DNA from: JACNLN01 sp964626495
GTDB taxonomy: Bacteria; Fidelibacterota; Marinisomatia; Marinisomatales; CAZVFT01
NCBI GenBank assembly: GCA_964626495.1
Contig: CAZVFT010000025.1
Span: 1-26,863 of the forward strand
Length of the DNA stretch: 26,863 bases
Direction: 5' to 3'
In this document: piece after piece, positions 1 through 6,172 of the stretch
Numbering within the stretch: the stretch's first letter is position 1
Layout of the letters: each line of letters begins with the position of its first letter
Position numbers and translations under genes: made by a program
The notes under the pieces: model-generated
Told to the model about the DNA's origin: nothing
Seen by the model: the letters and a program-made list of their open reading frames with translations, nothing else
Database searches by the model: none

Positions 1-142
1 AAAAATGATTCCGTTTTACTACATCATTTTACTCCAAAACAACGAAATACTTTTTTGAATTACCTACCACTTGTTATTTGATTCTTTTTACTTTTTAATA
101 CAGTTACTGCTCCACGACTCCTCCAATTACCAGTTACCAATC

Positions 143-181
143 CACCAGGGCTCGCCGTGGCTGATACGCCTAGGCCTACCA
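143..181 (-). repeat. GC-rich dispersed intergenic repeat, copy A (short variant)
   Basis: On the minus strand this reads through CTAGGCGT, GCCACGG and CGAGCCCTGGTG. These blocks occur in the same order in copy B (2808-2857) and copy C (3736-3792). Copy A lacks about 20 nt from the middle of the other two. It stands out as GC-rich in an AT-rich spacer. The function is unknown. Confidence 0.6.
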
Positions 182-198
182 CTTACCAATAACCATAA

Positions 199-216
199 CA
201 GTCAGATAACTGACTG
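199..216. other. Perfect 7-bp hairpin CAGTCAG-ATAA-CTGACTG
   Basis: The arms at 199-205 and 210-216 are exact reverse complements around a 4-nt loop. No T-tract follows, so a factor-independent terminator is unlikely. It could be a protein-binding site or part of the adjoining repeat element. No more can be said from sequence. Confidence 0.4.
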
Positions 217-360
217 ATTCGTCAGGGGCTGAAAACAGTCTGTCAATAACCGGACAGGTCAGTGAAGAACGTTATATCAAATAATTCATAAAAGTAAATT
301 CTCTCTTGTAAAATGACAGCTGAATAATCAAATTATTATTACCTAAGTATGGAGAAAAAA

Positions 361-993
361 ATGATATACGAACCAATGACGTTTATAACCGACATCATTT
401 TATCGGGATTAGCCATCTATTTTGGAACAAAGATGATAGAACTTTACTGGCAGAATTTTCAGTTAGTTCATATTCATTTTGGGTGGTCATTTTATTTCCT
501 GGCATTGGGAGCTTTCCTGGGTGGAATATCTCACGGTTTTGGACCCTATTTTTCCCCCTTTTGGAAAGATATCATCTGGAAACTAACTATGTGGTCAATT
601 GGAGTCTCAACCCTGTTTATGCTACTGGCAGCTTTTGACGTTATTATGCCATTCCGGACATTTGAGATATTGCGGTGGATTCCTACTGCCTTACTTGTGA
701 TTTATATTGTTGTAACGTGGAGACACAGCGAATTTATAAACGTTATCAGATTTTACGTTCCGTCTATGGTTTTTGTTTTAGTGGTGATGTTATATCTTTA
801 TTTTGCTAAAAGTTCAATTTCTGCTGGATTTGTTTTTCTGGGGATTATTATTTCTTTTATTGGTGCGGGAGTTCAAGTCAGCGGTTTTTCTCTTCATACA
901 CACTTCAATCATAACGATTTATACCATGTAATCCAGATGGGTGGTTTATGGTTAATGTATTGGGGAGTAAAGGGATTATCTGATTTTACTTAA
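361..993 (+). CDS. Small polytopic inner-membrane protein, function unknown (DUF6962-like?)
   Basis: This 210-residue protein is almost entirely hydrophobic, with about six or seven predicted membrane segments. An early segment carries H-x-H-F-G-W followed by GGISHGFG, and the last one contains HTHFNHNDLYHVIQMGG. Clustered histidines at the ends of membrane helices recall small 7-TM families such as the ceramidase/PAQR-like CREST superfamily, but the spacing (H-x4-H) does not match their H-x3-H motif exactly. It also resembles uncharacterised FCB-group membrane proteins that I recall as DUF6962; this is from memory. I chose ATG361 over the in-frame ATG349 because GGAG at 351-354 sits 6 nt before 361, while nothing like a ribosome binding site precedes 349. 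It is a lone gene with long spacers on both sides. No catalytic role should be assumed. Confidence 0.7.
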   Translation: MIYEPMTFITDIILSGLAIYFGTKMIELYWQNFQLVHIHFGWSFYFLALGAFLGGISHGFGPYFSPFWKDIIWKLTMWSIGVSTLFMLLAAFDVIMPFRTFEILRWIPTALLVIYIVVTWRHSEFINVIRFYVPSMVFVLVVMLYLYFAKSSISAGFVFLGIIISFIGAGVQVSGFSLHTHFNHNDLYHVIQMGGLWLMYWGVKGLSDFT

Positions 994-1314
994 CCTGAAT
1001 AAATCGCCACCCCGATACGGTCATACTTCCCTACAGAGCAGGCAAAAGGCACAAAAACCGCAAAGAGCTATTATATCAAGGTTTAGTTGGAAAAGATGCA
1101 TCATTATTTGAAAAATTATTCATGTCATAAGACCTAATAAATGCTTGATATTTCTTGTGTTCTTTGCGCTTTTTGGTGGCTGATGTCGGAGCGGAGATAC
1201 CGATTTTTCGTGGAATTAATAAGGTTAATTTGTTAATCTTTTCTTAGTAGGTGATTCCTTTCTTTTTGTAGAGAAAAATATAATTGCTAAATTTCATTTC
1301 AAAGTAGATCAATT
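994..1314. other. Intergenic region with an imperfect inverted repeat
   Basis: No gene is seen. The segment starting GCCAC at 1006 and carrying CCGCAAAGAGC near 1058-1068 is loosely mirrored at 1157-1180 by GTGTTCTTTGCGC and TTTTTGGTGGC. It looks like a degraded member of the CCACGAA/ACACAAAG inverted-repeat family seen at 2649 and 3586. The remainder, from about 1200 on, is AT-rich leader to the trigger factor gene. No strong ribosome binding site is visible before 1315. Confidence 0.5.
1006..1180. repeat. Imperfect inverted-repeat element between the membrane protein gene and tig
   Basis: The left arm has GCCAC at 1006-1010 and ACCGCAAAGAGC at 1057-1068. The reverse complement of 1157-1180 reads GCCACCAAAAAGCGCAAAGA and so carries the same two blocks. 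The arms are diverged. The assignment to the CCACGAA repeat family rests on the shared ends and the GCAAAG/ACAAAG core. Confidence 0.35.
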
Positions 1315-2613
1315 ATGGACATAAATATTACAGAGAAGAACAGTTATACAAGGGAGATCACAGTTGCGGTTCCCTGGATGGAATTGGAACCTTCCTTTGA
1401 GCAGTTTGTCAATCGGTTTCGGAAATCTATTAAACTTCCTGGATTTCGTAAGGGTAAAATCCCGAGAAAAATATTGTTACAGAGGTTTATGCCCTCTATG
1501 GAGGCGGAATTTGCTCAAGATGCACTGGAGGAATTTTTTATAAAAGCACTGGATGATAAAAACATCAAACCCATTAACCAGGCGAGTATTCAGAATCTTG
1601 ATTTTCATTATGATAGTCCACTGACTTTTTCTGCAGAATTTGAAGTTGAACCAGAAGTTGAATTACCCAATTATAAGAAAAAATTTAAGATAAAAAGAGA
1701 CATCTATATTCCTGATGAAGAGGATATAGATATTTATATCAGAGAACTCCAGCAACAATCTGCTGAACTCAGAACAGTGGACTCTGGTTCCAGGGATGGA
1801 CACCTTTTACTGGTTGATCTACAGGAGTTGGATCAGACAGGTATCCCGATTATTGGAAATCGTGTTCAAGACCGCTACATCAAAGTCGGTGAAGGGATGT
1901 TTGGAGGTGAAAATTTAGCCAGGCTAACTGGATTGAAAGCAAGTGAATCTACTACGATTTATGTGGAGTCAAAAGGAACTCAAGAAAAAACCCCTTACAA
2001 AGTGGATGTAAAAAATGTTCAAGAAGAGTTACTTCCAGAAGTCGATGAGGAATTTATTAGGAAAAATGATCCTGATGCATCCAATCTTTCAGGATTCCGA
2101 AAGAACATTCTTTCAGTAATTCAAACAAAATTGGATGCCGATGCAAAGGGGAAGTTTGAGGAAGATATAGTTGATTATTTTGTCCAGAATACAAATCTAG
2201 AATTGCCCACTTCAATGGTAGAAAACTATCTGGATGAAATGGTTGAAAATGCGAATAAACAACAGTTAGAAAATTTTAATGAAAAAGAGTACCGCGATCG
2301 CATTAAGCCTTCAACGATTCGGAATATGAAATGGTATCTCATTCGAAAAGCACTCATTTCTTCTACCGAGCTAAATGTATCTGAAGAGGAAGTAACTGCT
2401 AAGGTGAATGATTTAATTCAGGGGGTATCAGAAAATAAAAGAGAATTGGAGCGATTCTATAAAAAACCTAGTAATAGAAAACGCCTTCAGGAAAATATTT
2501 TAGATGATAAACTGATGGATTATCTCACAGAATTTGTGAAGGAACAAAAAAATAAAATCTATACAAAAGACATAAGGAAGTTACATCAGAATGAATCTCC
2601 TTATTCAAAATAG
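1315..2613 (+). CDS. tig: Trigger factor, ribosome-associated chaperone and peptidyl-prolyl isomerase
   Basis: The 432-residue length is normal for trigger factor, which binds ribosomal protein L23 at the exit tunnel and shields nascent chains. The N-terminal domain (about residues 1-140) carries the ribosome-docking signature GFRKGKIP at 43-50, including the F-R-K triplet (44-46). Residues about 150-240 correspond to the FKBP-type isomerase domain. It is divergent: its usual opening glycine/aspartate pattern is weak, so isomerase activity may be low. From about 250 onward the sequence is the helical chaperone arms, rich in charged residues. clpP follows 288 nt downstream, matching the common tig-clpP-clpX order, but clpX is not in the window. 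ATG1315 is the natural start because trigger factors begin shortly before the first beta-strand; no clear Shine-Dalgarno is seen. Confidence 0.95.
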   Translation: MDINITEKNSYTREITVAVPWMELEPSFEQFVNRFRKSIKLPGFRKGKIPRKILLQRFMPSMEAEFAQDALEEFFIKALDDKNIKPINQASIQNLDFHYDSPLTFSAEFEVEPEVELPNYKKKFKIKRDIYIPDEEDIDIYIRELQQQSAELRTVDSGSRDGHLLLVDLQELDQTGIPIIGNRVQDRYIKVGEGMFGGENLARLTGLKASESTTIYVESKGTQEKTPYKVDVKNVQEELLPEVDEEFIRKNDPDASNLSGFRKNILSVIQTKLDADAKGKFEEDIVDYFVQNTNLELPTSMVENYLDEMVENANKQQLENFNEKEYRDRIKPSTIRNMKWYLIRKALISSTELNVSEEEVTAKVNDLIQGVSENKRELERFYKKPSNRKRLQENILDDKLMDYLTEFVKEQKNKIYTKDIRKLHQNESPYSK

Positions 2614-2648
2614 TGAGTTTATGTGAAAAGTTATAACTTGAATAATTT

Positions 2649-2676
2649 GCCACGAAGAGCACGAAGATACACAAAG
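2649..2676 (+). repeat. CCACGAA-type intergenic repeat, copy 1
   Basis: This copy consists of GCCACGAAGAGCACGAAG followed by ATACACAAAG. The same block order, GCCACGAA-n-CACGAA-n-ACACAAAG, is at 3586-3613 and, inverted, at 3709-3733. Similar motifs are known as common intergenic repeats in many environmental genomes. Their function is not established. Confidence 0.6.
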
Positions 2677-2762
2677 TATTAATATTGTGAAAGTTATAAC
2701 CATATTGAATGGATATTATTTAATGATTAAATAATCTCTTAAGTTTTATACGTTTCCTTCCT

Positions 2763-2793
2763 GCCCGCCCCGCGCTGCGGGTGGTAAGCGGGC
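2763..2793. other. GC-rich nested hairpin
   Basis: GCCCGC (2763-2768) can pair with GCGGGC (2788-2793). Inside it, CCCGC (2769-2773) pairs with GCGGG (2777-2781) around a GCT loop. This would be a strong RNA or cruciform structure between tig and clpP. There is no following T-run, so it is more likely part of a repeat element than a terminator. Confidence 0.45.
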
Positions 2794-2807
2794 GTGAAAC
2801 TTAAGCT

Positions 2808-2857
2808 TCGGCACTAGGCGTCCCGCCACGGGGAGTCCATAGCCCTACGGCGAGCCC
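2808..2857 (+). repeat. GC-rich dispersed intergenic repeat, copy B
   Basis: It shares TCGGC, GGCGTCCCGCCACGGGGAGT, TAGCC and GGCGAGCCC in the same order with copy C at 3736-3792. The interior can fold: CGCC pairs with GGCG, and GGG pairs with CCC. It lies about 45 nt before clpP and is followed by AT-rich leader. Confidence 0.7.
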
Positions 2858-2901
2858 GACCTTAGTGGCTGATGGATAGATCAGAATAAGAGGATATAAA
2901 A

Positions 2902-3495
2902 ATGAGTACCAAATCACAGATCATACCAATCGTAATTGAGCAAACGGGGCGGATGGAGCGAGCGTATGACATATATTCCAGACTTCTAAAGGAACGTATT
3001 GTCTTTTTAGGAATGCCCATAGATGATCAAGTAGCCAGTTTGGTTATTGCCCAGCTTCTTTTTTTAGAAGCGGAGAATCCAAAGAAAGACATCTCCCTTT
3101 ATATCAATACACCTGGAGGATCAGTGACAGCTGGATTGGGTGTCTTAGATACGATAAATTATGTCAAACCTGATATAGCAACCATCTGTATGGGGCAGGC
3201 GTCCAGCTTGGGAGCAGTTTTACTCGGAGCGGGAGCAAAAGGGAAACGATCAGCACTCCCAAATTCAAGAATTATGATTCACCAGCCATGGGGTGGTGCG
3301 GAAGGATCCGCCAGTGACATTCAAGTAAAGGCAAAAGAAATACAAGCTCTTAAAAATCGAATCAATAAAATTCTATCTGAACAAACAGGTCAGTCTTTGA
3401 AAAAAATTGAGAAAGATACAGATCGAGATTTTTATATGACGGCTGAGAACGCGAAAGAATACGGATTGATTGATAATGTTCTTGTTCATAGATGA
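2902..3495 (+). CDS. clpP: ATP-dependent Clp protease proteolytic subunit ClpP
   Basis: At 197 residues this is a standard-length ClpP, the barrel-shaped serine peptidase that degrades proteins unfolded by ClpX or ClpA/C in the cytoplasm. All three catalytic residues are visible. The nucleophile is Ser102 in GQASSLGA, the histidine is His127 in IMIHQP, and the aspartate is Asp176 in the DRDFYMT segment. The oxyanion region SLYINTPGGSV (65-75) and the handle region GAKGKR-SALPNSR are intact. The ribosome binding site AGAGGA lies 6-8 nt before ATG2902. It follows tig; no clpX follows, and 400 nt of noncoding DNA separates it from an unrelated secretion locus. Nothing in the protein is unusual. 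Confidence 0.97.
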   Translation: MSTKSQIIPIVIEQTGRMERAYDIYSRLLKERIVFLGMPIDDQVASLVIAQLLFLEAENPKKDISLYINTPGGSVTAGLGVLDTINYVKPDIATICMGQASSLGAVLLGAGAKGKRSALPNSRIMIHQPWGGAEGSASDIQVKAKEIQALKNRINKILSEQTGQSLKKIEKDTDRDFYMTAENAKEYGLIDNVLVHR

Positions 3496-3585
3496 GTAAA
3501 TATTTAGCACATTTCCTGTTATCTACAGTGAACCTGTGAAATTTTTGATCATTCGATCCTTAAAAAAATCTAGCCCGGATTATTC

Positions 3586-3613
3586 GCCACGAATTGCACG
3601 AATTGACACAAAG
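3586..3613 (+). repeat. CCACGAA-type intergenic repeat, copy 2 (left arm)
   Basis: The blocks GCCACGAATTGCACGAATTG and ACACAAAG match copy 1 at 2649-2676. With the inverted copy at 3709-3733 it brackets about 95 bp, giving a MITE-like outline. No target-site duplication is obvious. Confidence 0.55.
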
Positions 3614-3708
3614 GCAACATAAATAAGTAGTTAACAAAAGAGAACTGGTAAACAAACATTAAAGTTTTAGCACACATAACGCATCTCATAAGTGAAATAG
3701 AAATATTA

Positions 3709-3733
3709 GTGTAACTTCGTGTTCATTCGTGGG
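3709..3733 (-). repeat. CCACGAA-type intergenic repeat, copy 3 (right arm, inverted)
   Basis: The minus strand reads CCCACGAATGAACACGAAG followed by TTACAC. This has the same arrangement as copies 1 and 2, and it directly abuts GC-rich repeat copy C. Confidence 0.55.
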
Positions 3734-3735
3734 CC

Positions 3736-3792
3736 TCGGCCCTGGGCGTCCCGCCACGGGGAGTCCGTAGCCTCCTATGGCGAGCCCTGGTG
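3736..3792 (+). repeat. GC-rich dispersed intergenic repeat, copy C
   Basis: It shares the 20-nt block GGCGTCCCGCCACGGGGAGT with copy B and its end CGAGCCCTGGTG with copy A. The interior can form a stem of CGCCA with TGGCG plus GGAG with CTCC. Differences from copy B fall largely outside or at the edges of the stems. Confidence 0.7.
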
Positions 3793-3895
3793 AATAGTTC
3801 AGGCTAGAAATATTTTCTTCTTTTTTTTTAAAAAAAATACAAATAAACTTGACGCAATGTTTGCTGGAAAAATTCACACTTGGAAATAGAAACCT

Positions 3896-6148
3896 GTGAA
3901 CGTCAAAAATATTTTAATCTATCTAACCATCACAATATTCTGTTTTGGTTTCTTTGGTTGTGAGGAACCTGTTGATGATTCGGAAGATTTGAGCGACGCA
4001 ACCAATACATTAAATGAGCCTTCCATTGGCAGTGGTATTGAGGGGTATGTTGACGACTATTTTTATGATTTTGGGGAAGATATCGATGTTGACTTTTTTC
4101 GTTTTGATATAAGTTCATTTAATTACTCTTACTCTGATTATATGGATTTATATGATAAGGACCCACCTACATTAAATTTTAAAACTTTCCCAGATTACCT
4201 TCTTGAAATTGCTCCATCGGATACGAATATAGAAGATATTACGAAAAGAAGTCGCTTAGATACACTTACACAATTTGATGTTACCGTTGATGATTCAGTA
4301 TCTGTTTTATCCACACCATTTAAGAACATTGAAAAAATGGTATGGGGAGACCTGGACGAAGAACCGGAAAGTCAGCGTTATAAACCGGTGAACTCTGACT
4401 GGATTTTAGAAGATTCAACCATTTATTATACCGATACTTTAGATTCACTATACTATAGAGCTGTTATGGATACTTTGATAGAAGGAGAATTAGTATTTGT
4501 AGATTCATCGGAGTGGGTGGAAACTATTACCCCATATAATAATGACAGTTGGTATGCCAGTGTTGTTTTTGAATTTGATCGAAAGATTATTGGTAATGAC
4601 TCATTAATGTTCAGAGTGAATACGGATTGTAATGATAACGGCTTACGGGATGGAGAAGCTGAGGAAGAAATTAGTGATTTTAATAATGACGGTGATTACA
4701 ATGATATTTTGATAGAATTTGAAGATGAAAATGATAATGGTAATTGGGAGGAAAATGAAGATAAACTACATGATTATAATAATGATGGTGACTCCATCGA
4801 TGTAGTTTTTGAATTTATTGATACTGGTAACAGTATTTGGGATCCTGCCGAATCCTTTTATGATATTAATGGTGATGGCGTGCAATACGGAACTGAGCCG
4901 TTTCAGGATAGAAATTGTAATGGTATCTGGGATGATGCAGAAGAATTTACCGATACAAATGGAAATGGTATTTGGGATGATGGTGAACCATTTACCGACG
5001 TTGGTAATGGGGTTCTAGATCCAGTTGAAGACTATACAGATCTGAATAATAATAGTCAGCCTGATTCTGATGAATTATTTATCATAGAACCTGTTCCAAT
5101 TCCAAATAACTTGCTGGTGTCTTATGATAATTACCCGGACCTTAGCAATCCAAGAATACTAATAGAGATCGGACCAGGTGATTCACTAATAACCCGATGG
5201 GGAATCGTATATAGTAATTTAATTGAGGAAATCGAATTTGTAGATCCTGAATCTACAGCTGTTGTGGATGTTGATTCTATCGTAACATTATATACAAATC
5301 GGATTATTGAACATATTGAAGAGAGTGGTGACATCGGTGATTATTTTATAACAAAAACAGAGTGGAAATATCTGGATAGTGCTACCGGAGATAGTATTAA
5401 GGAGTATGACTATCTGATGTTTAAACAGGATGAGTATATTTATCAATTGATCCATCCAAGTTATTTCGAACCGTACGGCTATTATTGGACACCCGGTGAA
5501 ATTGAAGATGGATTCTGGTATGAGAAAAATGCAGTGGAAGATATTCTGTATTACACCTATGGTAATTTAATTCGTGATGGTGAACGGGTAGTTACTGATA
5601 CTACTGTAGAGACACCAATTGCCACTTATTATATTGAAGAATCTTATGCTGTGGATGTTGATAATGTAACTGTTCCAGCGAAGCAGGTGAGGGGTTATGT
5701 GAATAATGGGCAAATAATCTGTTATGGAGACACAACTTTAGGTGTTACTAGTATTGACGAGTGTCCCGCTGTGGATACAACATTTTCAGACTGTTTTCGT
5801 ATTACTAGAGAAATGACAATGACGATGGTTGGTAGTGGTGTAGAGTATGGTGAGAAAAATATTACCTGGTTGGTAAAGGATTTTGGAATCGTAAAAGATG
5901 AAGTTTACATCCGATGGACTGAGCCAGTATGGATGGAGGATGAATTCTGGTTAGGATATTCCAGATGGGAATTGGCTGAATTCAGGGATGTTCCCTCTAG
6001 TTCCTCTCGTTCGATGAGTAAATTATTGGGAAAATCTCGAATAGTTAATTTAGATGATCTGAAGAATATAGAAGAGTTAAATAATGACCCATTTCAGGTT
6101 AAAAGAACAGTTGGGTTACAACGGGTCGAAATTCCCGTTGATCAATAA
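3896..6148 (+). CDS. Large acidic surface lipoprotein with D-x-N-G-N-G-x-W-D repeats
   Basis: This 750-residue protein belongs to no family I can name. It starts with a lipoprotein-like signal: MNVKN, a hydrophobic stretch, then FFGC with Cys22 as the probable lipidation site, followed by an acidic segment that suggests export to the outer membrane. GTG3896 is the start because an in-frame TAG sits at 3887-3889 and the next ATG would lose the signal. Residues about 243-395 hold tandem acidic repeats of the type DTNGNGIWDDGEPFTD, resembling calcium-binding EF-hand/dockerin-like loops. The rest is Asp/Glu/Tyr-rich, beta-type sequence. The gene is 24 nt upstream of the TonB-dependent receptor, which has the same loop motif, so the two may form a surface complex much as SusD partners SusC. 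There is no sequence resemblance to SusD, so the partnership is inferred from position only. Confidence 0.75.
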   Translation: MNVKNILIYLTITIFCFGFFGCEEPVDDSEDLSDATNTLNEPSIGSGIEGYVDDYFYDFGEDIDVDFFRFDISSFNYSYSDYMDLYDKDPPTLNFKTFPDYLLEIAPSDTNIEDITKRSRLDTLTQFDVTVDDSVSVLSTPFKNIEKMVWGDLDEEPESQRYKPVNSDWILEDSTIYYTDTLDSLYYRAVMDTLIEGELVFVDSSEWVETITPYNNDSWYASVVFEFDRKIIGNDSLMFRVNTDCNDNGLRDGEAEEEISDFNNDGDYNDILIEFEDENDNGNWEENEDKLHDYNNDGDSIDVVFEFIDTGNSIWDPAESFYDINGDGVQYGTEPFQDRNCNGIWDDAEEFTDTNGNGIWDDGEPFTDVGNGVLDPVEDYTDLNNNSQPDSDELFIIEPVPIPNNLLVSYDNYPDLSNPRILIEIGPGDSLITRWGIVYSNLIEEIEFVDPESTAVVDVDSIVTLYTNRIIEHIEESGDIGDYFITKTEWKYLDSATGDSIKEYDYLMFKQDEYIYQLIHPSYFEPYGYYWTPGEIEDGFWYEKNAVEDILYYTYGNLIRDGERVVTDTTVETPIATYYIEESYAVDVDNVTVPAKQVRGYVNNGQIICYGDTTLGVTSIDECPAVDTTFSDCFRITREMTMTMVGSGVEYGEKNITWLVKDFGIVKDEVYIRWTEPVWMEDEFWLGYSRWELAEFRDVPSSSSRSMSKLLGKSRIVNLDDLKNIEELNNDPFQVKRTVGLQRVEIPVDQ
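4620..5070 (+). repeat. Tandem acidic repeat region inside the lipoprotein gene
   Basis: The encoded protein repeats a unit of about 13-17 residues around D-x-N-x-N-G-x-W-D-x-x-E-x-F-x-D. The best-preserved units are at about 4905-5010 (NGIWDDAEEFTD then NGIWDDGEPFTD), where the DNA itself is nearly repeated (ATGGTATCTGGGATGATG and ATGGTATTTGGGATGATG). Units to the left are more diverged, as expected from stepwise expansion. Confidence 0.7.
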
Positions 6149-6172
6149 TTTAAGGGATAATGTAAAGTCTAT

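Larger units (their letters stand above)
1..360. other. Intergenic region with a dispersed repeat and a hairpin
   Basis: No plausible coding region is visible here on either strand. It contains an inverted copy of the GC-rich dispersed repeat (143-181) and a perfect 7-bp stem hairpin (199-216). Between 217 and 260 there are more short CTGAC/GTCAG and CTGTC/GACAG half-repeats. The last 50 bases are AT-rich leader for the gene at 361. I see no convincing sigma-70 promoter and no tRNA. Confidence 0.6.
2614..2901. other. tig-clpP spacer with two repeat elements
   Basis: No gene is seen. A CCACGAA-type repeat lies at 2649-2676, a GC-rich hairpin at 2763-2793 and a GC-rich dispersed repeat at 2808-2857. 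AAGAGGAT at 2889-2896 is the ribosome binding site of clpP. The GC-rich stretch from about 2759 to 2862 contrasts sharply with the AT-rich flanks. Confidence 0.6.
3496..3895. other. Intergenic region between clpP and the surface-protein locus
   Basis: No credible gene is present; a short minus-strand frame at 3686-3877 overlaps the repeats and has no family features. It contains an inverted pair of CCACGAA-type repeats (3586-3613 and 3709-3733), then GC-rich repeat copy C (3736-3792), then AT-rich DNA. TTGACG at 3849-3854 lies 41 nt before the GTG start at 3896 and could be a -35 element, but the matching -10 is poor. Confidence 0.55.

Noticed and set aside
2623..2700. GTGAAA(A)GTTATAAC on both sides of the repeat at 2649-2676, read as a target-site duplication; also the palindrome AAGTTATAACTT (2628-2639)
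   Set aside because: The two flanks are imperfect (one base differs in length) and not flush with the repeat ends; AT-rich matches of this size arise easily by chance.
3686..3877. Minus-strand open frame in the clpP downstream spacer
   Set aside because: It runs through the GC-rich repeat and low-complexity sequence, has no ribosome binding site and no family features.
3849..3895. Strong promoter for the six-gene run at TTGACG (3849)
   Set aside because: No acceptable -10 box at normal spacing; mentioned only within the spacer description.
3896..6148. SusD-family lipoprotein
   Set aside because: The position fits, but the sequence is beta-type and acidic without SusD/TPR-like helices or motifs.
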